Shown: positions 1 to 9,580, counted from the first letter of the stretch. The stretch: DNA of 64,000 nt from Paralcaligenes sp. KSB-10 (GCF_021266465.1 NZ_CP089848.1:2046001-2110000); one strand, 5' to 3'. A program made the numbers and translations. Notes: a model not told the origin generated them from the letters alone.

Positions 1-118
1 CGCCAACATGAAAAGAACCCATGTCGCGCAAGCGTATCGGCTCCGCATTATGTTTCCCGTGCATTACTTTTTACTTCAGGAGTTGAATTTGATTTTCTGA
101 GAGCGCCCACTGGTCGCT

Positions 119-1111
119 CTATTTGGCAACAATATGGTTTTGCGCGATCAAGTCCGCCAACTTTTGAGTTTCAGTTCCAAGGAAATCCGCCAGCACAGCG
201 GGCGCCCCACCAGCGATGCCTACGCCTAGATCCTTCAAGCGCTTTTGCACTTCGGGGTCGACCAAGGCTTTATTAAAAGCCGTATTTAATTGTTCCACTA
301 CCGGCTGAGGCGTACCGGCAGGCGCCAGTATCCCGAACCAGGGCGTGACCACCATATTAGGTAGTCCGGCTTCGGCAAAGGTAGGCACATCCGGAATGGC
401 GCTGGATCGCTCCTTGCTGGCAACGGCTAAGGCATTCAGGCGACCAGCCTTGATGGAAGGCAATGAGGCGGGCAAGTTATCGAAATACATATCCACCTGC
501 CCACCCAGCAAGTCGCCGGCCACCTGTCCCGCCCCTTTATAGGGGATGTGCGCGATTTGCACCCCAGCTTCTCGTTTCAACAACTCCAATGCCAGATGAG
601 CCGACCCTCCTATTCCTGAAGACGCGGCATTCAGCTTATTGGGGTTCGCTTTCGCGTAAGCAACAAGTTCTTGAACGGTTTTAGCCGGAACCTTAGGATT
701 TACGACCAATACGCTGGGTACCGTTCCCACCATGACAATCGGGGCAAACTGAGTGGAGATATTATAGGGAGCAGGTTTATATAGTGATTGCGCGACGGCG
801 CAACTATAGGCACACATCACCAGGGTATAGCCATCGGGCTTTGCGCGCGATACATACTGAACTCCAATATTGCCCCCGGCGCCTCCCTTGTTGTCGACAA
901 TGACAGTCTGTTTGAGCTGAGCCCCTACGCGCTGGCCCAGCACGCGAGCAATGATGTCTGGAGTGCCTCCTGCGGGAAACGGCACGACAAGAGTAATGGT
1001 GCGGTCGGGATACGAACCGGCCTGTGCCAAGGCGGGAAAAACCACTGCTGCCATCAATGCAGCTGCGACAAACACCATTCTTCTTGCCAAACCATCGTAT
1101 CGCGAACCCAT
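119..1111 (-). CDS. Bug/TctC-family periplasmic solute-binding protein
   Basis: 330 aa. The start at 1111 has AAGGAG 8 bp upstream; the frame stays open to 1147 but without a ribosome site. A signal peptide covers about residues 1-31, ending in an ALAQA cleavage site. The mature protein begins with the family pattern YPDRTITLVVPFPAGGTPD and has the NKGGAGGNIG and PDGYTLV segments of the Bug fold. These proteins capture carboxylates or aromatic acids in the periplasm for tripartite (TTT) transporters, but many in this group of bacteria are orphans, and no tctA/tctB is nearby. It is divergent from the LysR gene at 1264, its probable regulator. The ligand cannot be told from sequence. Confidence 0.9.
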   Translation of the reverse strand: MGSRYDGLARRMVFVAAALMAAVVFPALAQAGSYPDRTITLVVPFPAGGTPDIIARVLGQRVGAQLKQTVIVDNKGGAGGNIGVQYVSRAKPDGYTLVMCAYSCAVAQSLYKPAPYNISTQFAPIVMVGTVPSVLVVNPKVPAKTVQELVAYAKANPNKLNAASSGIGGSAHLALELLKREAGVQIAHIPYKGAGQVAGDLLGGQVDMYFDNLPASLPSIKAGRLNALAVASKERSSAIPDVPTFAEAGLPNMVVTPWFGILAPAGTPQPVVEQLNTAFNKALVDPEVQKRLKDLGVGIAGGAPAVLADFLGTETQKLADLIAQNHIVAK

Positions 1112-1169
1112 TTCCTGTCTCCTTGAGCAAACATAAATTGGCACCATTCTATCTACGTAGGTTATATTT

Positions 1170-1184
1170 AAATAATGATTATTT
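1170..1184. promoter_or_regulatory. Candidate LysR operator, 15-bp AT palindrome
   Basis: AAATAATGATTATTT is a perfect palindrome about a central G. It lies in the 152-bp AT-rich gap between the Bug gene and the divergent LysR gene, where a LysR protein would bind to control both. Assignment is by position and symmetry only. Confidence 0.4.
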
Positions 1185-1263
1185 CCTATGCATTACATAC
1201 CATTTTTAATATGAATTTTTTACGATGAACCGATGATGAAAGATCAGCTCGCTGGCACCCGAA

Positions 1264-2232
1264 ATGACTAGCGCGAGAGTCAGTGGTTTCTCGGCTTTGC
1301 GTCGCCTGAACATGACCTTGCTGCTGTGCTTCGATTCACTTATGCAAACCCGCAGTGTTACTGCTACGGCTCATGCTCTCAATAAAAGCCAACCAGCCAT
1401 CAGCCGGGAACTAGCTCAATTGCGGGAATTGCTGGCTGATCCGCTTTTCGTTGTAATTAAAAAACGCCTGGTGCCTACCGAACGCGCCATCCGTCTGCAT
1501 AACAATATCCATGAGCCACTGTGCACGCTGGAACAAGCTTTATCTCATGACGACGCCTTCAATCCGTTGCTCCTGACAGGAGCGATCAATATCGGAGCCG
1601 CAGCACATATCGAGTTGTTGCTGGCGGCACCATTGACTCTCTTGTTGAGAGCGGCGGCGCCCAATCTCACCGTACGATTCCAGCCGGTGCACGGAGATTT
1701 CGTCCCGGACGATCTAGACTCTTCACGGATGGATATTGCGATAGGGCTGTTCCAGCCACCCCCCAAGCGATTCCGGCACGAAACGCTTTTCGACGATGAG
1801 CGCGTTTGTGTGGTGTCCTCGCAGCATCCCCTGGCGTCGCGAAATCGCCTGACGCTGCACGATCTGCCAAAAATGAAATGGCTGGCGTTTTCTCATATGT
1901 ATGGGGCGGAAACCAACTTCGACCGCGCTTTGCGCAATCTGCACCAGGAAATGCACTTCAGCGTTTACGTATCGAATTTCGGGCTGGCTCCCACATTCTT
2001 GATGGAAAGCGACTACGCTACAACCATGCCCAGGCGCATTGCAAACAAATACCAGAAATACTTTCCGCTACGGCAAATCATCTTGCCCAAAGAACTGCGA
2101 AAAGCACGCATGGTGATGGTATGGAGTATTCAAAAAGACCAATCCAAGCTTAACCGCTGGATTCGAGATGCCGTGGTAAAAGTCATTTCGTCGGAACATG
2201 TGGAAGCGCTCCCTGTGACAACCCATGGTTGA
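1264..2232 (+). CDS. LysR-family transcriptional regulator
   Basis: 322 aa. The N-terminal winged helix (about residues 13-75) includes SVTATAHALNKSQPAISRELAQL, the LysR recognition-helix pattern; it opens with LRRLNMTLLLCFDSLMQ, as in the NahR/LinR/NodD branch. The rest is the effector-binding domain. The ribosome site is weak, but the start agrees with the usual N-terminus of that branch. It is divergent from the Bug gene, so it probably controls uptake of that protein's ligand. Its 3' end converges on pcaB with a 23-bp gap, and base composition is slightly more AT-rich than in the pca genes. Confidence 0.88.
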   Translation: MTSARVSGFSALRRLNMTLLLCFDSLMQTRSVTATAHALNKSQPAISRELAQLRELLADPLFVVIKKRLVPTERAIRLHNNIHEPLCTLEQALSHDDAFNPLLLTGAINIGAAAHIELLLAAPLTLLLRAAAPNLTVRFQPVHGDFVPDDLDSSRMDIAIGLFQPPPKRFRHETLFDDERVCVVSSQHPLASRNRLTLHDLPKMKWLAFSHMYGAETNFDRALRNLHQEMHFSVYVSNFGLAPTFLMESDYATTMPRRIANKYQKYFPLRQIILPKELRKARMVMVWSIQKDQSKLNRWIRDAVVKVISSEHVEALPVTTHG

Positions 2233-2255
2233 CGCACTGGCCCAAGCAGGTGAAA

Positions 2256-3599
2256 TCAAACCAGGCGGCGCACCCGCTCCAGGACCCGATCCACAAAAAT
2301 CGCCGCGGCACCGGTATAGTTTTCCGGAGCCATCAGTCTCGCCAGAGCTTCCGGCGACAGGATTGCCGCAATGCGCTCGTCGCCAGCCAGGATCTGTTGC
2401 AAATCGGCGCCCGTCGCTACAGCTTCGCGGCATTTTTTCTCAACCAATTTATGGGCCTCCAGGCGCCCCAATGTTTCGCCCAGAGCCATGGTAACCGCCT
2501 CTGCCATGACCAGGCCATGCGTGAGTTCCAGATTGCCCCGCATCCGATCGGGAAACACCTCGAGCCCTTCGATCAGGCCGGCACTTGTAGCCAAGGCGCC
2601 GCCGCACAGCAGCACCAGTTCGGGCAAGGCCTCCCACTCGGCGTGCCAGCCTCCCAGGCCGCGCTCGTGTTCCTGGATCATGGCCGCCATGATCGTCGCC
2701 ACCAATTGCGGAGTGCGCTGGGCGGCGCAAAGAATGGCGGCGCAGGCCACTGGGTTGCGCTTGTGAGGCATGGTGGATGAGCCGCCGCGGCCTTCGTCCG
2801 CGGCTTCGGCGAGTTCGGCGACTTCAGTCTGAGCCATCAGCGAAATATCGCGCGCCAGCTTGCCCAATGTGCCGGTAAGCGTGCCGAAAAAAGCGGCGGC
2901 GCCGGCAATGCGGTCGCGCTGGCTGTGCCAGGGCAAATCGGGCTCGGCCAGCCCCAGGTTTGCCGCAAGCCTGCAGGCCACCTGTGGCCCCTTGTCGCGC
3001 AAGGATGCCAATGTTCCGGCCGCCCCGCCAAACTGCAGGCTAAGCATTTCCGGCTTCAAAGCTTGCAGCTGCGCGCGCTGGCGCAGCACGGCATCGAGCG
3101 ACCCCGCCAGCTTCAATCCGAAGGTAAGCGGCAAGGCATGCTGCAGCCATGTGCGGCCTATCATTACCGTATCGCGATGCGATGCGGCTTGCGAGGCCAA
3201 TGCGGCAATCAGGCGGTCCAGATCGGCCTCGATAAGCCGCAGCGCGCCTTTCAATTGCAACACCAGGCCGGTATCGATGACATCCTGGCTGGTCGCCCCC
3301 CAATGCACGAACCGCGCGGCGTCGGGATTCTGCGACTTGACCGCGGCAGTAAGATGCTTGATCAGGGGAATCGCCAGATTACCCGCCCGCGCGGCCTCGG
3401 CGGCGATTTGCGAGGGATCGAAGCGTTCGGCCCGGCATGCCTGCCGGATCGGATCGACGGCCTCGATTGGAATGACTCCGCTGTCTGCCTGGGCCTCGGC
3501 CAGGGCCGCCTCGAAATCGAGCATGCCCTGCAATGTGGCCGACGCGCTGAAGCACGCGCGACTGGCGGTCGGACGAAGCAATGAATCGAGCAGTTCCAT
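2256..3599 (-). CDS. pcaB: 3-carboxy-cis,cis-muconate cycloisomerase
   Basis: 447 aa. Converts beta-carboxymuconate, the PcaHG product, to gamma-carboxymuconolactone in the protocatechuate branch of the beta-ketoadipate pathway (cytoplasm). It belongs to the fumarase/argininosuccinate lyase superfamily: HWGATSQD at residues 99-106 and the signature GGSSTMPHKRNP at 272-283. The start at 3599 (MELLDSLLRP) matches the usual PcaB N-terminus and has GGAG upstream; the open frame to 3665 adds an atypical tail. It is the last gene of pcaHGB, 116 bp after pcaG. No pcaC, pcaD, pcaIJ or pcaF is in the window, so the lower steps must be encoded elsewhere. Confidence 0.93.
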   Translation of the reverse strand: MELLDSLLRPTASRACFSASATLQGMLDFEAALAEAQADSGVIPIEAVDPIRQACRAERFDPSQIAAEAARAGNLAIPLIKHLTAAVKSQNPDAARFVHWGATSQDVIDTGLVLQLKGALRLIEADLDRLIAALASQAASHRDTVMIGRTWLQHALPLTFGLKLAGSLDAVLRQRAQLQALKPEMLSLQFGGAAGTLASLRDKGPQVACRLAANLGLAEPDLPWHSQRDRIAGAAAFFGTLTGTLGKLARDISLMAQTEVAELAEAADEGRGGSSTMPHKRNPVACAAILCAAQRTPQLVATIMAAMIQEHERGLGGWHAEWEALPELVLLCGGALATSAGLIEGLEVFPDRMRGNLELTHGLVMAEAVTMALGETLGRLEAHKLVEKKCREAVATGADLQQILAGDERIAAILSPEALARLMAPENYTGAAAIFVDRVLERVRRLV

Positions 3600-3715
3600 G
3601 AATGCGAAGCTCCGGCAGACAAGAGCGAACCGGACATGTGGCCCGCTCCATTCATTAATAGACAAAGGCCAGGGACGGATGGGACGGGTTCACGCTCCCC
3701 AGGCCACACAAGCGT

Positions 3716-4300
3716 TCAGAGATCGAAAAACACCGTCTCTTGCGCTCCCTGCATATAAAAATCAAAGTGATAGATTACACGACCATCCAGGACTTGCCGC
3801 CTGGCCAGCAAAGTATTGCGGCGTTCGGCCGGCACCGATTGCAATACCGGATCTTCGGCATTGGCAGCGGTTTCGTCGTCGAAATAAATACGCGTAAACA
3901 AATGATTGAGCATGCCGCGCATGGTCAGGATCACATCCACGTGCGGTGCCGCACCGTCGGTGGCGCCCGGCTTCACCGTCTGGACTATATAACGGCTATC
4001 GGGATCCGTCCCGGTGCCTACGCGGCCGAAACCCGTGAACCCCGAAGCGCCAATCTGCGCGGCGGATTCGGCATATCGGCCATCGGCATCGGCCTGGAAG
4101 ATCTCCAGCAAGGCATCATTGACGACCTTGCCCGCGCCGTCGAACACGCGGCCGGCCAGCATGATGTGCTCACCCCGGGCCTGGTCTCCGGCGATATCGG
4201 GCGTGAACGCATTGGGAAAATCATAGCTGTATTGTTTCGGCGTCAGCCCGTAGGCGAAAAAAGGTCCCACCGTTTGCGAAGGAGTTTGCTTGAGTTTCAT
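3716..4300 (-). CDS. pcaG: Protocatechuate 3,4-dioxygenase alpha subunit
   Basis: 194 aa, normal length for PcaG. With PcaH it forms the intradiol dioxygenase that opens protocatechuate to beta-carboxymuconate. The fold follows PcaH (TPSQTVGPFFAYGL near the N-terminus, then the beta-sandwich) but the four iron ligands reside in PcaH. It is translationally coupled to pcaH by an ATGA overlap at 4297-4300. Confidence 0.95.
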   Translation of the reverse strand: MKLKQTPSQTVGPFFAYGLTPKQYSYDFPNAFTPDIAGDQARGEHIMLAGRVFDGAGKVVNDALLEIFQADADGRYAESAAQIGASGFTGFGRVGTGTDPDSRYIVQTVKPGATDGAAPHVDVILTMRGMLNHLFTRIYFDDETAANAEDPVLQSVPAERRNTLLARRQVLDGRVIYHFDFYMQGAQETVFFDL

Positions 4301-5013
4301 GACGGCGATTTCTCCATCGGAGTTTCACGGGTGCCGCGCAGCACAATATCGAACTCGTAGCCCAGCGCGAAGTCCGCCTCGGTCGCATCCAGGGTGAAGC
4401 GCGACACCAGGCGTTCACGGGCGCCTTCCGGAACGCCTTGGTAGATCGGGTCGTACTGCAGCAATGGATCTCCCGGGAAATACATCTGGGTCACCAGGCG
4501 CGTAGCAAAATAGGCGCCGAACAAGGAAAAATGAATATGGTTGGGGCGCCAGGCATTCGGATGATTGCCCCAGGGATAAGCGCCTGGCTTGATCGTCAGG
4601 AAACGGTAGCGGCCTTCATCGTCGGTCAGTGTACGGCCCGCCCCCAGGAAATTGGGATCCAGGGGTGCGTCGTGCCGATCGACTTTATGCACATAGCGTC
4701 CTGTGGAGTTCGCCTGCCATATTTCGAGCAGGGTATTGGGCACCGGCCTGCCATCTTCATCGAGAACCCGGCCTGTAACGATGATGCGCTCGCCCAACGG
4801 TTCGCCATTGCGACGCGCATTGCGGGTCAAATCGTTATCGAGCTCGCCAATGAGCTCATGGCCATACACGGGCGCGCGCAGATTCTGCATGGCGGTTTTG
4901 ATGGGCAGCAGTGCCTGGGTCGGGCCGCGCAAGAGCGACGACTTATAGCCTGGATCGATAAGTTTGGGATGCGCGCCCCAGTCGCGGGGGTTCAGCAGTG
5001 TATTGGCGGTCAT
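4297..5013 (-). CDS. pcaH: Protocatechuate 3,4-dioxygenase beta subunit
   Basis: 238 aa. The catalytic subunit, holding non-heme Fe(III). The expected ligands are visible: Tyr107 (TGRY), Tyr146 (KPGAYPWG), His159 and His161 (RPNHIHF). Spacing matches the Pseudomonas enzyme, whose ligands are Tyr408, Tyr447, His460 and His462 when numbered from 300. It is the first gene of pcaHGB, divergent from pcaQ across a 118-bp regulatory gap, so PcaQ control is expected. Confidence 0.96.
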   Translation of the reverse strand: MTANTLLNPRDWGAHPKLIDPGYKSSLLRGPTQALLPIKTAMQNLRAPVYGHELIGELDNDLTRNARRNGEPLGERIIVTGRVLDEDGRPVPNTLLEIWQANSTGRYVHKVDRHDAPLDPNFLGAGRTLTDDEGRYRFLTIKPGAYPWGNHPNAWRPNHIHFSLFGAYFATRLVTQMYFPGDPLLQYDPIYQGVPEGARERLVSRFTLDATEADFALGYEFDIVLRGTRETPMEKSPS

Positions 5014-5076
5014 TTTTGCTCCGTCTGAGACAAATCGGCGGCATAGCCATCAATTGGGATTCGGCACACTATATAC

Positions 5077-5092
5077 TTAACCAGAAGATATA
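5077..5092. promoter_or_regulatory. Possible PcaQ half-site between pcaH and pcaQ
   Basis: TTAACC-AGAA-GATATA resembles the published PcaQ pattern ATAACC-N4-GGTTAA in its first half only; the second half is degenerate. Its location between the divergent pcaH and pcaQ starts is right. An AT-only run (ATATATATAT) follows and may hold the -10 region. Confidence 0.3.
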
Positions 5093-5131
5093 TATATTGA
5101 CAATTTTTCAGGTATTGCATAATAAATAGTT

Positions 5132-6061
5132 ATGGAAAATAACAAACTGGATGCCCGTATCAAACTGCGTCATTTGCACTGCCTGCTTGCCGTGGCGCAG
5201 CATGGCAGCCTGCAGAAAGCGGCGGACGCGCTGTCCGTGACCCAGCCGGCCATGTCCAAGTCCATAGCCGAGATGGAAAACATTCTGGGCGTGCGTCTCT
5301 TCGAACGCGGCCGCAACGGAGCCCGCCCAACTTCGCAGGCCGAAGTTTTCCTGCGCCATGCCAACGCCAGTGTAAGCGCCCTGCGCCAGGGCCTGGACCT
5401 GCTCTCCAGGAATCATGGGGCTGCGGGAGGCACTGTCGATATCGCGATACTGCCAACCCTTGCCGCCCACCTTATGCCGCCCGTGCTCAAATCCTTTCGC
5501 CAGGAATGGCCGGGCATGGTCGTGCAGGTTCACACCGGCTTGAACCATCAACTGCTGGCCATGCTCAAAACACAGCAGGTGGAACTGCTGATAGGCCGGG
5601 TGTCCGATCCATCGGCAATGGCCGGCCTGGCCTTCGAATATCTTTTCGCGGCCCCCCTGGCGATTGTGGTGCGCGATCGGCACCCTTTGCTCGGATTGGC
5701 GTCAGTCGCGGCCTCGGATCTGATCGACTTTCACGTAATCCTGCCACCGCGCGGAACCATTATTCGCCATATGGCCGACAGTTTTCTGCTATCGCACGGC
5801 CTCGGCGCACTGGCCGATTACTCTGAAATACTATCCGTATCGCTAGGGCGGGCCATGACCCTGAACAATGACAATATCGTGTGGTTTGTTCCCGAAATTG
5901 CCGTGCGCGGCGATTTGCGGCAGGGCCGCCTGCACACCCTGCCCCTGGATATGTCCGGCACCGAGGAACCGATAGGCCTTATCCAGCGCAGCGACACCAT
6001 TCCGACTCCCCCGGTGCAAACGCTCATTGGTGCATTACGGACAGTGATTGGCCTTCTTTAA
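5132..6061 (+). CDS. pcaQ: LysR-family activator of the pca operon
   Basis: 309 aa. The N-terminus DARIKLRHLHCLLAVAQHG and the helix GSLQKAADALSVTQPAMSKS are characteristic of PcaQ, the LysR protein that senses beta-carboxymuconate or related intermediates and activates pcaHG genes. The effector domain runs from about residue 95 to 300. It is divergent from pcaH, the canonical PcaQ arrangement. A HexR-type palindrome begins on the base after its stop codon, so the edd control region abuts this gene. Confidence 0.88.
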   Translation: MENNKLDARIKLRHLHCLLAVAQHGSLQKAADALSVTQPAMSKSIAEMENILGVRLFERGRNGARPTSQAEVFLRHANASVSALRQGLDLLSRNHGAAGGTVDIAILPTLAAHLMPPVLKSFRQEWPGMVVQVHTGLNHQLLAMLKTQQVELLIGRVSDPSAMAGLAFEYLFAAPLAIVVRDRHPLLGLASVAASDLIDFHVILPPRGTIIRHMADSFLLSHGLGALADYSEILSVSLGRAMTLNNDNIVWFVPEIAVRGDLRQGRLHTLPLDMSGTEEPIGLIQRSDTIPTPPVQTLIGALRTVIGLL

Positions 6062-6076
6062 TGTAATGAAATTACA
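6062..6076. promoter_or_regulatory. HexR-type operator 1 upstream of edd
   Basis: TGTAATGAAATTACA is a perfect palindrome (6-bp arms, GAA centre) and fits the HexR motif described in proteobacteria (TGTAATTAAATTACA). It lies about 180 bp from the second edd site, as if for looping. hexR itself is at 24702. Confidence 0.75.
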
Positions 6077-6228
6077 TAATATCAATATCAAAAACTTCCA
6101 AAAACAATGACGCCGCCTCGATCTTTTAGCTAATCGCCCTTGCGCCAAGAAACAATGTAAACACATCATATTCCATTGCAATAAGAACCTGGCGTCGCCA
6201 ATAACCTGATTTTCCTCCGTTAAAGACA

Positions 6229-6257
6229 TTGATTTTTGTATGTAGTGAAATTACAAT
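6229..6257 (+). promoter_or_regulatory. Predicted edd promoter with HexR operator 2
   Basis: TTGATT (6229-6234) and TACAAT (6252-6257) are separated by exactly 17 bp, a good sigma-70 promoter. TGTAGTGAAATTACA (6241-6255), a second HexR-like palindrome, covers the spacer and most of the -10 box, so bound HexR should block RNA polymerase. Confidence 0.7.
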
Positions 6258-6309
6258 TCAATGATTGCTTGAGAGCTTACACAAGCCTATCTTCAATCAG
6301 GATCCTTCC

Positions 6310-8154
6310 ATGGCATTGAACCCCGTTGTGCACGCCGTTACCGAACGAATCGCCGAGCGCAGCCGCCAACCGCGCGAGCTCTATTTAAAACGGACGCAAG
6401 CCGCATACGGCAAGAAAGTGGAACGCAGCCAGCTTGGCTGCACCAACCTCGCCCACGCCTTCGCGGCCATGCCGGCCAGGGAAAAAGGCCTGCTCAAGGA
6501 AATATCCAAACCCAACCTGGCCATCGTCTCTTCCTACAACGACATGCTGTCGGCGCACCAGCCCTTGGCTGCCTTCCCCGCCATCATCAAGCAGGCGGCG
6601 CTCGAACTGGGCGCGACGGCGCAATTCGCCGGAGGCGTCCCCGCCATGTGCGACGGCGTTACCCAGGGACAGACCGGCATGGAACTCAGCCTGTTTTCCC
6701 GGGACGTCATCGCCATGGCAACGGCTATTGCCTTGAGCCATCAAATGTTCGACGCCGCGGTCTATCTGGGGGTGTGCGACAAGATCGTACCGGGGCTGCT
6801 GATCGGCGCGCTCAGCTTCGGACACATCCCTGCCATATTCATACCGGGCGGCCCCATGACCACCGGCATATCCAATGACGAAAAATCCAAAACCCGGCAG
6901 CTCTTCGCCCAAGGAAAAATCGGCCGAGCCGAATTGCTGGAGTCGGAATGCCAGTCCTATCACGGGCCCGGCACCTGTACGTTTTACGGTACCGCCAACT
7001 CCAACCAGATGCTCATGGAAGTCATGGGCCTGCACCTGCCGGGCAGCGCATTCATCACTCCCAACACGCCCTTGCGCGATGCCCTCACCCGGGCCGCGGC
7101 GCAACAAGCCATACAAATCACGGCCCAGACATCGTCTTTTACCCCGGTTGCCGAAGTCATCTCCGAAAAAACCATAGTCAATGGCATAGTCGGACTGCTT
7201 GCGACCGGAGGCTCCACCAATCACACCCTGCATCTGGTTGCCATTGCGCAAGCCGCCGGCATCGCCATCAATTGGGATGACTTCTCGGAACTCTCGGCGA
7301 TCGTACCCTTGCTGGCACGCGTCTATCCCAACGGACAGGCCGACGTCAACCATTTTCATGCCGCCGGAGGCATAGGTTTGGTGATCGCCGAACTGCTCGA
7401 CGCCGGGCTTTTGCACGAAAACGTGAAGACCGTCTCCGGCCCCGGCCTGCGACGCTATACGCACGAGCCCTATCTGGACCGCGAAACCCTGAAGTGGCGC
7501 CCGGTCGTCGCCCAGTCCCAGGATCGCAACGTGATACGCCCGGTCAATGAACCTTTCAGCCCCGATGGCGGCTTGAAACTTCTGAACGGCAATTTGGGGC
7601 GCGCCGTCATCAAGGTGTCCGCGGTCAAGCCCGAACATCGCGTAATCGAAGCACCCGCGCTCGTCTTCCACGACCAGAACGAGCTGCTTGCCGCCTATAA
7701 AAAGGGCGATCTGACACGCGATTTTGTGGCCGTGGTCCGGTTCCAGGGCCCCAGGGCCAATGGCATGCCCGAACTGCACAAACTCACCCCCACCCTGTCC
7801 GTCCTGCAAGAGCAAGGCTACAAGGTAGCCCTGGTTACAGACGGCCGCATGTCGGGCGCCTCGGGCAAAGTGCCCGCGGCCATACACGTTACACCGGAAG
7901 CATTGGCAGGCGGGCCTCTCGCGCGCATTCAAAATGGCGACATGCTGCGCGTCGATGCCGATACGGGCGAGCTCAACGTCCTCGGCCCCGCCGACTGGAT
8001 CACACGGCCGCTTGCACAACCCGACCTCAGCGCCCATCAAACCGGCTTTGGCCGCGAACTGTTTGCCTCGGCGCGCGGCCACGCCGGCGCCGCCGAACAA
8101 GGGGCTTCCCTGTTCCAGCACCCGGACTGGACAATGGCCGAGATGTTTAAATAG
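6310..8154 (+). CDS. edd: 6-Phosphogluconate dehydratase
   Basis: 614 aa. First committed enzyme of the Entner-Doudoroff pathway: 6-phosphogluconate to 2-keto-3-deoxy-6-phosphogluconate, using an iron-sulfur cluster. IlvD/Edd family marks: [11 protein letters not shown] near residue 78, [15 protein letters not shown] near 117, GVCDKIVPG near 157, and the C-terminal [16 protein letters not shown]. The ATG at 6310 is chosen over an in-frame TTG at 6265, because Edd proteins begin near this point. It is followed after 33 bp by eda and preceded by two HexR-type operators. Confidence 0.96.
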   Translation: MALNPVVHAVTERIAERSRQPRELYLKRTQAAYGKKVERSQLGCTNLAHAFAAMPAREKGLLKEISKPNLAIVSSYNDMLSAHQPLAAFPAIIKQAALELGATAQFAGGVPAMCDGVTQGQTGMELSLFSRDVIAMATAIALSHQMFDAAVYLGVCDKIVPGLLIGALSFGHIPAIFIPGGPMTTGISNDEKSKTRQLFAQGKIGRAELLESECQSYHGPGTCTFYGTANSNQMLMEVMGLHLPGSAFITPNTPLRDALTRAAAQQAIQITAQTSSFTPVAEVISEKTIVNGIVGLLATGGSTNHTLHLVAIAQAAGIAINWDDFSELSAIVPLLARVYPNGQADVNHFHAAGGIGLVIAELLDAGLLHENVKTVSGPGLRRYTHEPYLDRETLKWRPVVAQSQDRNVIRPVNEPFSPDGGLKLLNGNLGRAVIKVSAVKPEHRVIEAPALVFHDQNELLAAYKKGDLTRDFVAVVRFQGPRANGMPELHKLTPTLSVLQEQGYKVALVTDGRMSGASGKVPAAIHVTPEALAGGPLARIQNGDMLRVDADTGELNVLGPADWITRPLAQPDLSAHQTGFGRELFASARGHAGAAEQGASLFQHPDWTMAEMFK

Positions 8155-8187
8155 GCAATTCCGTTTAATTTCTTACCCGGACCACTT

Positions 8188-8805
8188 ATGAATGCCATTG
8201 AATTGCTCCAGCAAAGCCCTGTCATGCCAGTCATCGTCATCAAGGATCTCGATACGGCCATCCCCCTGGCTCGCGCCCTGGTGGCCGGCGGCGTGCGCAG
8301 CCTCGAAATCACCCTGCGCTCCAGCGTCGCGCTCGAGGCCATACGATTGATTGCCGATGCCGTACCCGACGCGCTGGTGGGCGTCGGTACGATACGCAAC
8401 ACCAGGCAATTCGAGGCGGCGGTCAGCGCCGGTGCGAAGTTTGCCGTCAGCCCGGGCCTGACCCGCGACATCGCCAAAGCGGCCCGCGACTCGGGCCTGC
8501 CGTTTTTGCCGGGTATTGCGACTCCTTCCGAGTCCATGTTTGCGGCGGACGAGGGGTTCATCGTGCAAAAGCTGTTCCCGGCCGAGGCAATTGGTGGCGT
8601 GGCTTTGCTGAAAGCCTTGTATGGTCCCCTGCCGGATATCCGGTTTTGTCCCACCGGCGGCATCAACGCCGGCAACGCGAAGAGCTATCTCGCCTTGCCC
8701 AATGTCGAATGCGTGGGCGGATCATGGCTCACGCCGGAATCGGCGATCGCCAACGGACAATGGGACCTTATCACGCGACTCGCCAAAGAAGCCTGCCTGC
8801 TTTAA
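8188..8805 (+). CDS. eda: 2-Keto-3-deoxy-6-phosphogluconate aldolase
   Basis: 205 aa. Class I aldolase splitting KDPG into pyruvate and glyceraldehyde-3-phosphate, the last Entner-Doudoroff step. The catalytic Glu40 (SLEITLRS) and Schiff-base Lys128 (VQKLFPAEA) sit where expected from E. coli Eda (Glu45, Lys133), and the phosphate-binding loop CPTGGINAGN is present. It probably shares the HexR-controlled edd transcript. Immediately downstream the coding density stops and the palindromic repeat block begins. Confidence 0.96.
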   Translation: MNAIELLQQSPVMPVIVIKDLDTAIPLARALVAGGVRSLEITLRSSVALEAIRLIADAVPDALVGVGTIRNTRQFEAAVSAGAKFAVSPGLTRDIAKAARDSGLPFLPGIATPSESMFAADEGFIVQKLFPAEAIGGVALLKALYGPLPDIRFCPTGGINAGNAKSYLALPNVECVGGSWLTPESAIANGQWDLITRLAKEACLL

Positions 8806-8873
8806 TACCCAGGGCCTTTTTGGTCGAAATATTTACGGCATTCTTTGATGGATGGGTATTGGTATTTAAAGAC

Positions 8874-9075
8874 GCCGTCTATCGGGGCTTGGGGTCAGGG
8901 CCGGCACGGCGTGCTTGATCCGGATCTACCTCGTCCAGGCGGGCGTCGGGCCAAACTCGCTACGCCGCTGGCGCGGCTACGCTCAAACATGGCCCGCCGA
9001 AAGCCCCCGCCTTCCCTACGGTAGCATCCGGCGCACGCCTTACGCCGGTCCTGACCCCTAGCCCCGATAGACGGC
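8874..9075. repeat. Large palindrome A (copy 1)
   Basis: Outer arms 8874-8905 and 9044-9075 are 32 bp each and match at 30 of 32 positions in inverted orientation (beginning GCCGTCTATCGGGG). Between them lies a core of about 90 bp (8931-9018, starting TCGTCCAGGCGGGCGTCGGG) that is shared, in reverse orientation, with palindrome B. The whole could fold as a long cruciform or RNA hairpin. Confidence 0.85.
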
Positions 9076-9359
9076 TCACGTTACGGCCTGCCTAGAATGA
9101 TTGCCTAGAACGGTGTGCCTGGAAGGATAGACGGCGTGTGGAGACGGCATGCCTGGCATCAATGTGCTTGCACCCACCGTTAATGGGCCTGCACCCATAG
9201 AACCATTAACGCGCCCGCACTCATGCCTCTATCGCGTGGCCACTACACCACGCTGCGCCGAACCCTGGATTTACTAAGCGCCCGACGCCTCAACGTAGCC
9301 TGTGATTGGCTCAACGCGGCTTCCCCAATGTATACCTCGATGCATTACCTCAACGCAAG

Positions 9360-9580
9360 CCGCAGGGTGGGCGGTGCTGTGTAGTCCGGCGGTAGTCCAG
9401 CGCCGGGGGCTGACGAAGGGAAGGCGGGGGCCTTCGGCGGGCCCTGTTTGAACGGAGCCGCGCCAGCGGCGTAGTGAGTTGGCCCGACGCCCGCCTGGAC
9501 GAGGCAGACCCGGGTAGTCGGCTAGCGTAGCTAGCCGACCGCTGGACGTGCCGGACTGCACAGCACCGCCCACCCTGCGG
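9360..9580. repeat. Large palindrome B (copy 1)
   Basis: Outer arms 9360-9390 and 9550-9580 are 31 bp each, 30 of 31 matching in inverted orientation (beginning CCGCAGGGTGGGCGGTGCTG). The arms differ from those of palindrome A, but the core at about 9416-9503 is nearly the reverse complement of A's core. A smaller inner hairpin, GTCGGCTAGC/GCTAGCCGAC, lies at about 9517-9540. Confidence 0.85.

Noticed and set aside
2860-3897. 345-codon plus-strand frame across pcaB and pcaG
   Set aside because: Spans two certain genes on the other strand; composition is that of an antisense shadow.
6385-8121. 578-codon frame antisense to edd
   Set aside because: Lies entirely on the opposite strand of a clear edd gene; a GC-rich codon-bias shadow with no recognisable domain.
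9274-9573. Open frame inside the palindromic repeat block
   Set aside because: Created by palindrome B, with no family resemblance or ribosome site.
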